DNA of 64,000 bases from assembly GCA_031548435.1 (NCBI GenBank), contig JAVBRA010000007.1, positions 62,001 to 126,000 on the forward strand, written 5' to 3'. Below, piece after piece: positions 24,076-32,804 of this stretch. The translations under genes and the position numbers were made by a program. The notes under the pieces were generated by a model. That model did no database searches. It was given only the letters and a program-made list of their open reading frames with translations, and was not told the origin of the DNA. The DNA comes from JAVBRA01 sp031548435 (GTDB lineage Bacteria > Bacteroidota > Bacteroidia > Bacteroidales > Rikenellaceae). The stretch's first letter is position 1. Each line of letters begins with the position of its first letter.

Positions 24076-24648
24076 TTATTGTCCGCAACCGCAACCACAG
24101 GAGGATTTATCCTCTTCACAGCCGCACGAGTCGTCGCAGTTACAGCCGTCGTCGCCACAACCGCAGCCGCCCATCATGGCCTGAAGCTTCATCAGGTCTT
24201 CTTCGGTCACGTCGCGCACACCGATCACTTCGCCCTCGAAATGGAGGCTTTTGCCGGCCATCGGGTGGTTGAAATCGAGCATCACCACGTCGTCCCTGAC
24301 CTCTTTCACCACGGCGATGTGGCGGTTACCTTCGTTGTCGCTCATGGTCAATGCGTTGCCGATATTCAGCAACCCCTCTTCGATCACGCCATCAATCATG
24401 AACGCCGTCTTCGGGAACTCGATCAGCGCCGTTTCGTCTTTCGGGCCGTAAGCCTCTTCGGCCTCAAGCGAGAATTTGAACGTGTCGCCCACACCCTTGC
24501 CCGCCAGGTTCTGTTCGAATTTCGGCAGCAGGAAGCCCGAACCGAAAATGAACTCCAACGGCTTTTCGGCCGTCACGTTCTCTACCACCTCACCGCCAAC
24601 GGTCAAACGATATGTGATGGAAACAAATTTGTTCTCTGCAATTTTCAT
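24076..24648 (-). CDS. SlyD-like FKBP peptidyl-prolyl isomerase with Cys-rich tail
   Basis: A 190-residue SlyD-type FKBP: residues 1-70 and 120-145 form the FKBP part (ITYRLTVGGEVVEN, GSGFLLPKFEQNLAGKGVGD) around an inserted flap domain (AEEAYGPKDETALIEFP). It catalyses prolyl isomerisation and acts as a chaperone. Enterobacterial SlyD has a His-rich metal tail. Here the last 35 residues are packed with Cys and Asp instead (GGCGCGDDGCNCDDSCGCEE, then CGCGCG), suggesting binding of Ni, Zn or Cu. It is a single gene with its own terminator. Confidence 0.9.
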   Translation of the reverse strand: MKIAENKFVSITYRLTVGGEVVENVTAEKPLEFIFGSGFLLPKFEQNLAGKGVGDTFKFSLEAEEAYGPKDETALIEFPKTAFMIDGVIEEGLLNIGNALTMSDNEGNRHIAVVKEVRDDVVMLDFNHPMAGKSLHFEGEVIGVRDVTEEDLMKLQAMMGGCGCGDDGCNCDDSCGCEEDKSSCGCGCGQ

Positions 24649-24837
24649 CTTATCTTCAATTGATTAGTTACTAACAAACGTTTTTAAACCCAATTTATTT
24701 CGCCCGTAATACCCACCGGTTGTGCGGAGAGTGCGTCGTTCCGGAATATCGTTTTGTTTTTCAACCGCAGCGTACCAAAAGACGCGAACATCGGTAAAAG
24801 AACAGACGTCCCGCAAATGGCATGCCATACGCACAGC

Positions 24838-27699
24838 CTACAAGTATGCCTCCAGCGCCGTACAGGTACAAACCAGGTTGCGGTCGCCATAGCCTCCGTC
24901 GATCTTGGTCACATGGGGCCAGAACTTGTTCTCGGCCACCCAAGCCAGCGGATAGGCCGCCTTGTGGCGCGGATAGGGATGCGACCACTCGTCCGAAGTG
25001 GTTTCGAAATCGGTGTGCGGCGCCATTTTGACGACGTTGTCTTCGGCATCGGCCGCACCCGCCTTGATCTCCTCGCACTCGGCCTTGATCTGGATCAGCG
25101 CTTCCAGGAAACGGTCCATTTCGGCCTTCGGTTCGCTTTCGGTGGGCTCGACCATCAGCGTGTCGTGCACCGGGAACGACAGCGTGGGGGCATGGAACCC
25201 GTAGTCCATCAACCGGCGGGCGATGTCGCCGCACTCGACGCCGTACTCCTTGCGGATATGCTGCATGTTGACGATCATTTCGTGGCCCACGCGGCCCGTT
25301 TCGCCCGTGTAGAGGATGTCGAAATGCCCTTTGATGGCCGCCGCCATATAGTTGGCATTGACGATGGCCATTTCCGTGGCGCGTTTCAGGCCGTTGGCCC
25401 CCAACATCTTGATATAGGCATAAGTAATGGGCAGAATGGCCGTGCTTCCGTAAGGCGAAGCCGCCACCGCCGTGATGCCTTCCGCCCCGCCAGTGGCCAC
25501 CACCGGATGCGAGGGCAGGAACGGAGCCAGATGCCTGGCCACTGAGATCGTCCCTACACCCGGGCCGCCGCCGCCGTGGGGCATGGCGAAGGTCTTGTGC
25601 AGGTTCAGGTGGCACACATCGGCCCCGATGAAACCGGGATTGGTGAGCCCCACCTGGGCGTTCATGTTCGCGCCGTCCATATACACCTGGCCGCCGTTTT
25701 CGTGCACCACGTCCACCATCTGGCGGATGCGGCTCTCGAACACGCCGTGGGTCGAGGGATAGGTGATCATCACGCACGAGAGGGTCTGTTTATACTGTGC
25801 GGCCTTTTCGCGCAGGTCGTCGACGTTGATGTTGCCCTTGTCGTCGCAGGCAACCACCACCACCTTCATACCCGCCATGGCGGCCGAGGCGGGGTTGGTA
25901 CCGTGTGCCGACGCCGGGATCAGGGCCACGTCGCGATGCCCTTGCCCGCGGCTGATATGATAGGCACGGATCACCATCAGGCCGGCATACTCGCCGCTGG
26001 CGCCCGAGTTGGGCTGCAACGACGTGGCATGGAAACCGGTGATCACCGACAGGTCTTTTTCCAGTTCATGGATCATTTCAAGGTACCCTTCGGCCTGCGA
26101 TGCCGGCACGAACGGGTGGATATTCGTGAACCCGGCCAGGCTGACGGGCATCATCGAAGCGGCCGAATTGAGCTTCATGGTGCACGACCCGAGCGGGATC
26201 ATGCTGTTGGCCAGCGAAATGTCCCTGCGTTCAAGTTTCTTGATGTAGCGCATCAGGTCGGTTTCGTTGTGGTAGCGGTTGAACACCGTTTCCGTCAGGA
26301 TCGCGTCTTTGCGGACGAACGAAGCCGGGAAAGATGTTTCTTCCCCGATCGCCTCGATCGTTTTGTAGGTTTTTCCGGCGGCTTCGGCCAGAATCGCAAC
26401 CACGGCGTTCACTTCATCGAGGGTGGTCACTTCGTCGAAGCTCATCTGCACCGAGCCGGCGTCGGGATAGAAGAAGTTGATCCCGCGGGCCAGGGCGATG
26501 CCTTTGACCTTCTCGGCATCGGCCGCAATGCAGATGGTGTCGAAGAACGTATCGGACACCGGTTCGTAACCCAACTCCCTGGCGGCTTTCGCAACGGCGG
26601 CGGCATGCGAGTGGGCGTTCAGGGCGATGCGCTTCAATCCCTGCGGGCCGTGGTAAACGGCAAACATCCCGGCCATGGTGGCCATCAACGCCTGGGCGGT
26701 GCAGATGTTCGAGGTGGCTTTTTCTCGCTTGATATGCTGTTCGCGGGTCTGCAATGACATACGCAACGCCTTGTTGCCCAACCGGTCGACTGAAACGCCG
26801 ATGATGCGGCCCGGGATCACGCGCTTGAACACGTCTTTGGCGGCCATATACCCTGCCGACGGCCCGCCGAATCCCATCGGGATGCCCATGCGCTGGGTCG
26901 ATCCCACGGCAATGTCGGCCCCCCACGAGGCGGGCGACTGAAGCAGCGCCAGGCTCAGCAGATCGGCGGCGGCGGTAACGAACAGGCCGGCTTCGTGCGC
27001 CCTGGCGGCAAAGGCGGTATAATCGCACAATTCGCCGTTGGCAGCCGGATACTGCACCAGCACCCCGAACTCGCGCCCGGTAAATTCGTAATCTTTAAAA
27101 CTCCCGCTGGCCAACTCAATACCGAGCGGTTCGGAACGGGTCAGCAGCACGTCCATCGTCTGCGGGAAAATATTTTCGTCCACGAACAGCACGTTGCGGC
27201 CCTCTTTCACCGCCTCGCGCGAACGCTGGTTGAACATCATGTTCATCGCCTCGGCGGCGGCGGTAGCCTCGTCCAGCAGCGAGCAGTTGCTGATCTCCAG
27301 TCCGGTAAGGCTCACTACCATCGTTTGGTAGTTGAGCAGCGCTTCGAGGCGGCCCTGCGAAATCTCGGCCTGATAAGGAGTGTAGGAGGTGTACCACGCC
27401 GGATTTTCGAGCACGTTGCGCAGCACGGGGGCCAGACAGGCCGTGCCATAATACCCCATGCCGATGAACGAGCGGTATTGCTTGTTCTTGTCGGCCAACG
27501 AACGGATATGCCCCGCGAATTCATATTCGCTCATCCCCTCGGCCGGAAGCGCCAGCGGCTCTTTCAGCCGGATGTCGGCGGGCACCACCTGCCCGATCAG
27601 TTCGTCGACGCTCGCCACGCCGATGGTTTTCAACATTTGATCCAGGTCGGCGCCCTCTTTCACCCCGACGTGACGGTCGATAAATTTATCCTGTGCCAT
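24838..27699 (-). CDS. gcvP: Glycine dehydrogenase (aminomethyl-transferring), P protein
   Basis: A 953-residue single-chain P protein of the glycine cleavage system, fusing the two halves that are separate subunits in some bacteria. It decarboxylates glycine with pyridoxal phosphate and loads the aminomethyl group on GcvH. The PLP lysine lies in LNLHKTFAMPHGGGGPGVG. Other family blocks are FIGMGYYGT, YQAEISQGRLE, PLGSCTMKLN and PNSGASGEYAGL. I start at the ATG at 27699 (MAQDKFIDRHVGV). The longer frame begins inside the promoter. gcvT and gcvH are not in the window, so the system is split in the genome. Confidence 0.96.
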   Translation of the reverse strand: MAQDKFIDRHVGVKEGADLDQMLKTIGVASVDELIGQVVPADIRLKEPLALPAEGMSEYEFAGHIRSLADKNKQYRSFIGMGYYGTACLAPVLRNVLENPAWYTSYTPYQAEISQGRLEALLNYQTMVVSLTGLEISNCSLLDEATAAAEAMNMMFNQRSREAVKEGRNVLFVDENIFPQTMDVLLTRSEPLGIELASGSFKDYEFTGREFGVLVQYPAANGELCDYTAFAARAHEAGLFVTAAADLLSLALLQSPASWGADIAVGSTQRMGIPMGFGGPSAGYMAAKDVFKRVIPGRIIGVSVDRLGNKALRMSLQTREQHIKREKATSNICTAQALMATMAGMFAVYHGPQGLKRIALNAHSHAAAVAKAARELGYEPVSDTFFDTICIAADAEKVKGIALARGINFFYPDAGSVQMSFDEVTTLDEVNAVVAILAEAAGKTYKTIEAIGEETSFPASFVRKDAILTETVFNRYHNETDLMRYIKKLERRDISLANSMIPLGSCTMKLNSAASMMPVSLAGFTNIHPFVPASQAEGYLEMIHELEKDLSVITGFHATSLQPNSGASGEYAGLMVIRAYHISRGQGHRDVALIPASAHGTNPASAAMAGMKVVVVACDDKGNINVDDLREKAAQYKQTLSCVMITYPSTHGVFESRIRQMVDVVHENGGQVYMDGANMNAQVGLTNPGFIGADVCHLNLHKTFAMPHGGGGPGVGTISVARHLAPFLPSHPVVATGGAEGITAVAASPYGSTAILPITYAYIKMLGANGLKRATEMAIVNANYMAAAIKGHFDILYTGETGRVGHEMIVNMQHIRKEYGVECGDIARRLMDYGFHAPTLSFPVHDTLMVEPTESEPKAEMDRFLEALIQIKAECEEIKAGAADAEDNVVKMAPHTDFETTSDEWSHPYPRHKAAYPLAWVAENKFWPHVTKIDGGYGDRNLVCTCTALEAYL

Positions 27700-27738
27700 G
27701 CTTATAATGATGATTTTAGATTTTTTCAACACGAAGCA

Positions 27739-27769
27739 CAAAGGTAAGAATTATTTGCGGGGATACAAT
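27739..27769 (-). promoter_or_regulatory. Promoter of gcvP
   Basis: On the minus strand TACCTTTG (27739-27746) is preceded after 19 bases by ATTG, close to the TTTG consensus. This places the start site about 35 bases upstream of the chosen ATG. Confidence 0.65.
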
Positions 27770-27941
27770 CCGCCCGCCGGCACATTTTAAAGAAGCGCGG
27801 CCTCCGCGGGGAGGGAAAACACCGTTTCCCGATGCAATAAAGCCATTGCCGGCGGATCGGCATTAAACACCGCAACCGCCGGACAATCCCGAAATTTCTC
27901 GCCGATAGCAAAAACATAACGGCCGCATCGCGCGTTTCTAA

Positions 27942-27972
27942 TTTGAGAAAGCGTTTTTTTTGACTACTTTTG
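27942..27972 (+). promoter_or_regulatory. Promoter of the Gfo/Idh/MocA gene
   Basis: TTTG (27942-27945), 19 bases, TACTTTTG (27965-27972): a full match to the Bacteroidota promoter. An upstream in-frame ATG at 27960 lies inside it, so the real start is downstream at 28002. Confidence 0.82.
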
Positions 27973-28001
27973 CAAATCTTGTGTTTTGTGGGAAAGGCTT
28001 T

Positions 28002-29255
28002 ATGACGGAAAAGAGATTGCACGAAGGCGGGCCGGTAAGGATCGTGGCGATAGGGGCAGGCAACCGCACCTCGAAATATATGGAATATTCGGTTCTCAAC
28101 CCCGACAAACTGAAGTTGGTGGGGGTTGTGGAGCCCAACCGCATACGCCGCGAGGCCATCGCCCGGAAGTACGGGGTGCCGGCCGGGCATTGCTTTGAAG
28201 AGTACCCCGATTTTTTCCTCCATCCGGTCGAGGCCGACGCGGTCATGATCTGCACCCCCGACGACAAACACTACGAGCCGTGCATGATGGCCATCGAAGC
28301 CGGATACCACGTGCTGCTGGAAAAACCGATTGCCCAGACATTGCCCGAATGCCACGCCATTGCCCGCAAAGCGAAAGAGAAAGGGGTGATCGTGGGGGTG
28401 TGCCATGTGCTGAGATACCATCCTTACTTTGTCAGGATCAAGGAGATCATCGACTCGGGCGAACTGGGCGAGATCATCACCATCAACCACTCCGAGGGCG
28501 TGGGCATCGACCGCACCACCCACGGGTTCGTGCGCGGGATATGGAGCCGGGAAGAGCGCACCAACCCCATGCTCATTTCCAAATGCTGCCACGACATCGA
28601 CTTTCTGCTGTGGCTCACCAAAACCAAATGCCGTAAGGTCAGTTCGTTCGGGTCGCTGCGCTGGTTCCGCCAGGCCAACGCCCCGGCCGGCAGTTCCACG
28701 CGTTGCATCACATGCGGCATCGAGAAAGATTGCCCGTTTTCGGCCGTCGACCTCTACTACAACCGGCGCGACTGGATCTCGAATTTCGACGTGCCCCCCG
28801 GGAAAACCCTCGACCAGGTGATCATGCAGGAACTCGAAACGGGCGACTACGGCCGGTGCGTCTACCATTGCGACAACGACACGGTCGACAACCAAACCGT
28901 ATCAATGGTGATGGAGGACGACACCACCCTCTCGTTCTCGATGAACGTCTTCTCGGTCGAGGACAACCGCGAAACGCACATCATGCTGACCCACGGCGAA
29001 ATCCACGGCAACGAGCGGAAACTGAAGATCCACCGTTTCCGCGACCGCAGCGAACACGTCATCGACTTTTCGGCCGTGTGCATGGAACCGTTCCACGGCG
29101 GGGCCGACCTTGCGCTGCTTGAAGATTTCCTCGACACCGTCCGCAGCGGGGACACCACCGGCTTCCGCACCTCGATCGACGAATCGCTCGAAAGCCACCG
29201 CATCTGCCACGAGGCCGAACGCAGCCGCCTGTCGGGCGAAACGGTGACGCTATAA
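28002..29255 (+). CDS. Gfo/Idh/MocA-family oxidoreductase
   Basis: A 417-residue NAD(P)-dependent oxidoreductase. The N-terminal Rossmann fold starts VRIVAIGAGNRTSKYMEYS, and the diagnostic EKP motif is in HVLLEKPIAQT. HDIDFLLWL is the usual catalytic-site region of the C-terminal domain. A cysteine cluster, RCITCGIEKDCPF, is unusual and could bind a metal. Family members act on sugars, inositols or glycosides; in gut Bacteroidota several cleave glycosides by transient oxidation. The substrate cannot be inferred. It is transcribed alone between a clear promoter and a clear terminator. Confidence 0.88.
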   Translation: MTEKRLHEGGPVRIVAIGAGNRTSKYMEYSVLNPDKLKLVGVVEPNRIRREAIARKYGVPAGHCFEEYPDFFLHPVEADAVMICTPDDKHYEPCMMAIEAGYHVLLEKPIAQTLPECHAIARKAKEKGVIVGVCHVLRYHPYFVRIKEIIDSGELGEIITINHSEGVGIDRTTHGFVRGIWSREERTNPMLISKCCHDIDFLLWLTKTKCRKVSSFGSLRWFRQANAPAGSSTRCITCGIEKDCPFSAVDLYYNRRDWISNFDVPPGKTLDQVIMQELETGDYGRCVYHCDNDTVDNQTVSMVMEDDTTLSFSMNVFSVEDNRETHIMLTHGEIHGNERKLKIHRFRDRSEHVIDFSAVCMEPFHGGADLALLEDFLDTVRSGDTTGFRTSIDESLESHRICHEAERSRLSGETVTL

Positions 29256-29274
29256 TCGCACTGCCTTGAAACAC

Positions 29275-29310
29275 AAAACCGGGAGTCTGGATAGGCTCCC
29301 GGTTTTGTTT
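29275..29310. terminator. Bidirectional terminator
   Basis: AAAACCGGGAG (29275-29285) pairs with CTCCCGGTTTT (29296-29306), with T runs on both strands. It ends the oxidoreductase gene and the convergent lipoprotein gene. Confidence 0.88.
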
Positions 29311-29322
29311 ATCCCCGCCCGA

Positions 29323-30084
29323 TCAATGTTGCGGCAGGAATTTCACCGCATCGGCATCAGAGAAAAGTGCGTATTGCTTCGCACCCGGAATTGAACCAAC
29401 CGTAACTTTTTTGTCCGAATAAACAACCAACCAGTAGAGATCCGCATCCTCCTCGGGCGACAGGGACACAAGACCCAACATGACAAAAGTGGTCGCATCC
29501 TTCTCTTCAAAAGCATTCACATATAGGAGCAGAGGCCCATCCGGGCGCAGGTACTCATACCTTTCACGGATAAAATCGTCAATGCCGGTCGCTTTATCCT
29601 CATGCAGACACATCTGCACCGTATTCAACCCTCCATCTTCGTCCAAAAAGTACCTTATGAGCGAAATAGCATCCGACACATTGCTGTAAGTGATGAGCGA
29701 CCCATAGTCGTGCTCGGGCTCCCCGTGCCTGTCGATGATTTTTTCTCGGGAAGCTCCCCATTCGGTGATCGGTTCTTCATACAGGTTATACACCGGTTCA
29801 ACCGTCACCTGGCAGGCGACCCCATTGGCATGGATCGTGGCAGTCCCGACCTTGCGGGCGGCCACCAGCCCAGCGTTCGAGACCGAGGCCACGAACCGAT
29901 CGGACGAACTCCAGGCAATCGATTTCCGCCCCTCTTCGGAAGAGATCAGCTGACGCGTCTGGCCTGCCTTGAGTGTAATATTCGAATAATTAAGCGACGG
30001 CGCCTGCTTCGGATCGGAAGAACAGGCCGCAAGGAACACGCATGCGAAAAAAGACGCGGTCAAAATAGTTCTCATTTGCTTCAT
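29323..30084 (-). CDS. Lipoprotein with bacterial Ig-like (Big_2) domain
   Basis: A 253-residue lipoprotein: the signal ends FLAAC, giving a lipidated Cys followed by SSDP. A Big_2-type domain follows (about residues 30-95: NITLKAGQTRQL, IAWSSSDRFVASVSNAGLV, VGTATIHANG). The C-terminal 150 residues (EPVYNLYEEPITEWGASREK onward) are a globular domain I do not recognise. I start at 30084; the ATG at 30075 is also possible. It may be a last gene of the export operon upstream or a unit of its own. Confidence 0.72.
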   Translation of the reverse strand: MKQMRTILTASFFACVFLAACSSDPKQAPSLNYSNITLKAGQTRQLISSEEGRKSIAWSSSDRFVASVSNAGLVAARKVGTATIHANGVACQVTVEPVYNLYEEPITEWGASREKIIDRHGEPEHDYGSLITYSNVSDAISLIRYFLDEDGGLNTVQMCLHEDKATGIDDFIRERYEYLRPDGPLLLYVNAFEEKDATTFVMLGLVSLSPEEDADLYWLVVYSDKKVTVGSIPGAKQYALFSDADAVKFLPQH

Positions 30085-30192
30085 AAATACATGGAAGTTT
30101 GTTAATATATTCAAAATATACTGCAATGAACGTATTTTCCAAATACAATACTTGGGCCGTTGCGACCCGGGTATTTTTCAACCGACGGAAAC

Positions 30193-31530
30193 CTACAACG
30201 CCAGCGGGATACCCGAATAAAAATCAAGCACCTTGCGTTTGAAGACGAACTCGTACTTGGACTGGATCATGTCCGATTCGGCGCGTTCGAGGCGGGTTTT
30301 GGCATCGTTGAACTCATACAGGGTCGAGCCGTCCACACTCATCCGGATCTCCTCGTAGCGGAACGCCTCGCGCGCGGCATTCATGGCTTCGGATGCCGAC
30401 TCGTATTTCTTCCTGGCCGCCTGGGCGTCGTAATAGGCCTGTTCTATCTCCTTGCGCAAGGTTTGCTTCACCTGCTCCAGGGCCAGCTCCTGCGACGAGA
30501 TTTGCAGTTTGGCCGTGCGCACATTGTTCCGCACCGCAAAACGGCTGAAAATGGGAATACTCATGCTCAGCCCCACCGATTCGCTGCCGTTTTTCCTGAA
30601 CTGCTCGCTGAACGACGTATTGACAGCCCCGTCCATGAACGAGTAGTAATAACCGTTGCCGTACCCTGCGCTCATCGAAATCTGCGGGTAATACGACGAC
30701 CGGGCCAGTCGCAACGAGGTGCGGCTGCGGTCGAGGCGGAGGTTTTCGGCCAGCACCGCCGGACGCGTCAGGGAAGCATAACCGTACACATCGTCGGGCG
30801 CGGGAACGGGCTTCAGCGCATAGGCGAGCAACTGTTCGGCAGCGGGATCCTCGATATCGAACCCCTCGTACTCACGGAGGTTCAGCGCGTGCACCAAGGT
30901 CAGCCGCGATAACGTCAGGTTATTCCCGGCCTGGGTAAGGTTCATCTCGTCCTTGGCCAGCACCGACTTGGCGTCGTATACCACCGACTCGGGACTTTTG
31001 CCCTCGCGGAACATGATCTCGCTGCGCTGCAGCTGCCCGCGGCTGATCTCGACCTGGGCCTGCGCCACCCGCAATATCTCTTTATTGAACAACACCTGGA
31101 GGTAAAGCGAGGTGATGTTCAGCGCCACATCGTCCCTGGCGCGGGCCAGGTCTTGCAGCGACGCTTCGAGGTCGAGCCTGTTCCCCGCGATCTCGTGGTT
31201 GATGCGGAATCCCGCGAACACCGGCACCCCGACCGAAGCTCCGATCGAGGTCGAAGCCTGGGTGTTGTCCTTGTAAACGCCCGTGCGGTCTTGCCCGCGC
31301 CCGAACGACAGGTTGCCGCTCATGTTGGCCCCCAGCGATGGCAGGCGGCTGTTCCGCGCCGTGTTGAGCGCCACCTCCTGCTGATCGGCGGCAATGGCCG
31401 ACCGTTGCACGGAGATGTTATTCTCGATGGCGTAATCGATGCATCGCCTGAGGCTCCAGCCCCCCTGTCCGTATGCCGGCATGGAGGCCAGCAACAACAG
31501 CGCCGCCACACCCAATTTTATCTTGCTCAT
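30193..31530 (-). CDS. TolC-family outer membrane efflux protein
   Basis: A 445-residue TolC-type trimeric channel protein. It has a signal peptide ending MPAYGQ, then the duplicated outer membrane efflux repeat. This shows long helical stretches (LARARDDVALNITSLYLQVL; LALEQVKQTLRKEIEQAYYD) separated by barrel strands (SYYPQISMSAGYG; SVGLSMSIPIF). It forms the exit duct for the adaptor and permeases encoded just upstream. It is the penultimate or last gene of the nine-gene operon. Confidence 0.92.
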   Translation of the reverse strand: MSKIKLGVAALLLLASMPAYGQGGWSLRRCIDYAIENNISVQRSAIAADQQEVALNTARNSRLPSLGANMSGNLSFGRGQDRTGVYKDNTQASTSIGASVGVPVFAGFRINHEIAGNRLDLEASLQDLARARDDVALNITSLYLQVLFNKEILRVAQAQVEISRGQLQRSEIMFREGKSPESVVYDAKSVLAKDEMNLTQAGNNLTLSRLTLVHALNLREYEGFDIEDPAAEQLLAYALKPVPAPDDVYGYASLTRPAVLAENLRLDRSRTSLRLARSSYYPQISMSAGYGNGYYYSFMDGAVNTSFSEQFRKNGSESVGLSMSIPIFSRFAVRNNVRTAKLQISSQELALEQVKQTLRKEIEQAYYDAQAARKKYESASEAMNAAREAFRYEEIRMSVDGSTLYEFNDAKTRLERAESDMIQSKYEFVFKRKVLDFYSGIPLAL

Positions 31531-31643
31531 TGTCAGAGTCTGTTTAAATTTTCACCAACACCCTTGTCATCAAGAGCGCTCATTTCGCATTACAAGCCCG
31601 GTGAGCGGAACGAACCTCCCGTCAACAAGCGAGGTTGCGGACT

Positions 31644-32750
31644 TTATTTGCCGGACTTTTGCGATCCGCGCAGGTTGTCGCCCTCTTCCACTCCGGAGAG
31701 CACCTCCACGTTCACGCCGTCCGAGAGCCCCAATGTCACTTCTTTTTTCTCGAACACCTGCTCTTCGGCCTCGGGTTTGCTCGTGAGCGCGTAGACGCAC
31801 GGTTTCTCGTCTTCGAACGCCACCACGCTTTCGGGAATGGTCAGCACCCCCTGCCGGCTGTCGGTGACAATGCTCGCGTTGGCGCTGTACCCGGCCCGCA
31901 CGAACACTCCTGCGGGAATTTTCACTGCCGCCTTCATTTCAAACAGCACCACGCCGTTGCTTTCAACCCCCTTGGGCGAAAGGTATTCCAACACGGCGTC
32001 GAGATTGACGCCCTGCAACGCCCCGATGGTCAACGCCATCGGCATTCCCTCTTTGAGCCGCCCCACTTCCGCCTCGTCGATCTGCCCGCGGAAGATCATA
32101 TCGCCCAGGTCGGCGATCGAGGCGATGGTCGTGCCGTCGTTGAAGGTGTTGGACTGGATCACCGAGTTGCCCACCTTGATCGGGATGTCGAGAATCATGC
32201 CGTTGATCGTGCTGCGGATCTGCGTGTTGCTGGCCCCGCTCATGCGGCTCGACGCCCCTTTCTCCACGATTTCGAGGTTGTCTTTGGCGTTCTGTAACTC
32301 CTCTTTCACCCGGGCGAAGTCCGATTTGGCTTTCTCGTATTCCTCCAGCGAAATCACGCCCGAGTCGTACAACTGCTGCGTCCGGTTGAAATCGGTCTGC
32401 ACCTGGCCCATGCTGATGTTTGCCAGCGTCAGGCGCGACTGGGCGGAGTTGAGGGCCCCCATCTCGGGGATCACCTTCACCCGGGCGATCACGTCACCCT
32501 GCCTGACCATCTGCCCGGCCTCGAAGTAGATGTCGGACACGATGCCCGAGATCTGCGGCTTGATCAGCACCTCGTCGCGGGCCTCGACCTTGCCGGTGGC
32601 CACCACCCGTTTTTCGATGGTGTCGACGGCCGGCTGCACGGTGTTGTACACCACCTTCACCGGGCGGGTTTTGCTCCACAGGAACACGAATGTGCCGATA
32701 AGCAGCAGTACAAAAAAGACGATCATAAAGATCTTAAAAAACTTTTTCAT
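31644..32750 (-). CDS. MacA-like periplasmic adaptor protein
   Basis: A 368-residue membrane fusion protein started at 32750 (MKKFFKIFMIVFFVLL), with an N-terminal membrane anchor. The lipoyl halves are seen at ARDEVLIKPQISGIVSDIYF and MILDIPIKVGNSV, flanking a coiled-coil hairpin (SRLTLANISMGQVQTDFNR to KEELQNAKDNLEIV). Barrel and membrane-proximal domains follow. It links MacB-type ABC permeases to TolC. The 17 residues upstream in frame do not fit a signal anchor. Confidence 0.92.
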   Translation of the reverse strand: MKKFFKIFMIVFFVLLLIGTFVFLWSKTRPVKVVYNTVQPAVDTIEKRVVATGKVEARDEVLIKPQISGIVSDIYFEAGQMVRQGDVIARVKVIPEMGALNSAQSRLTLANISMGQVQTDFNRTQQLYDSGVISLEEYEKAKSDFARVKEELQNAKDNLEIVEKGASSRMSGASNTQIRSTINGMILDIPIKVGNSVIQSNTFNDGTTIASIADLGDMIFRGQIDEAEVGRLKEGMPMALTIGALQGVNLDAVLEYLSPKGVESNGVVLFEMKAAVKIPAGVFVRAGYSANASIVTDSRQGVLTIPESVVAFEDEKPCVYALTSKPEAEEQVFEKKEVTLGLSDGVNVEVLSGVEEGDNLRGSQKSGK

Positions 32751-32804
32751 TGTGGTATGTTGTTTTAATTTGAATCCCTTGCGGCTGTTAATTATTCGCA
32801 CAAA

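Noticed and set aside
24684..24890. A third FISUMP-like fragment or a small gene after gcvP
   Set aside because: The frame ends ASFGTLRLKNKTIF and lacks the fixed FFFPASG and VRC blocks; no start or ribosome site. Similarity is too weak.
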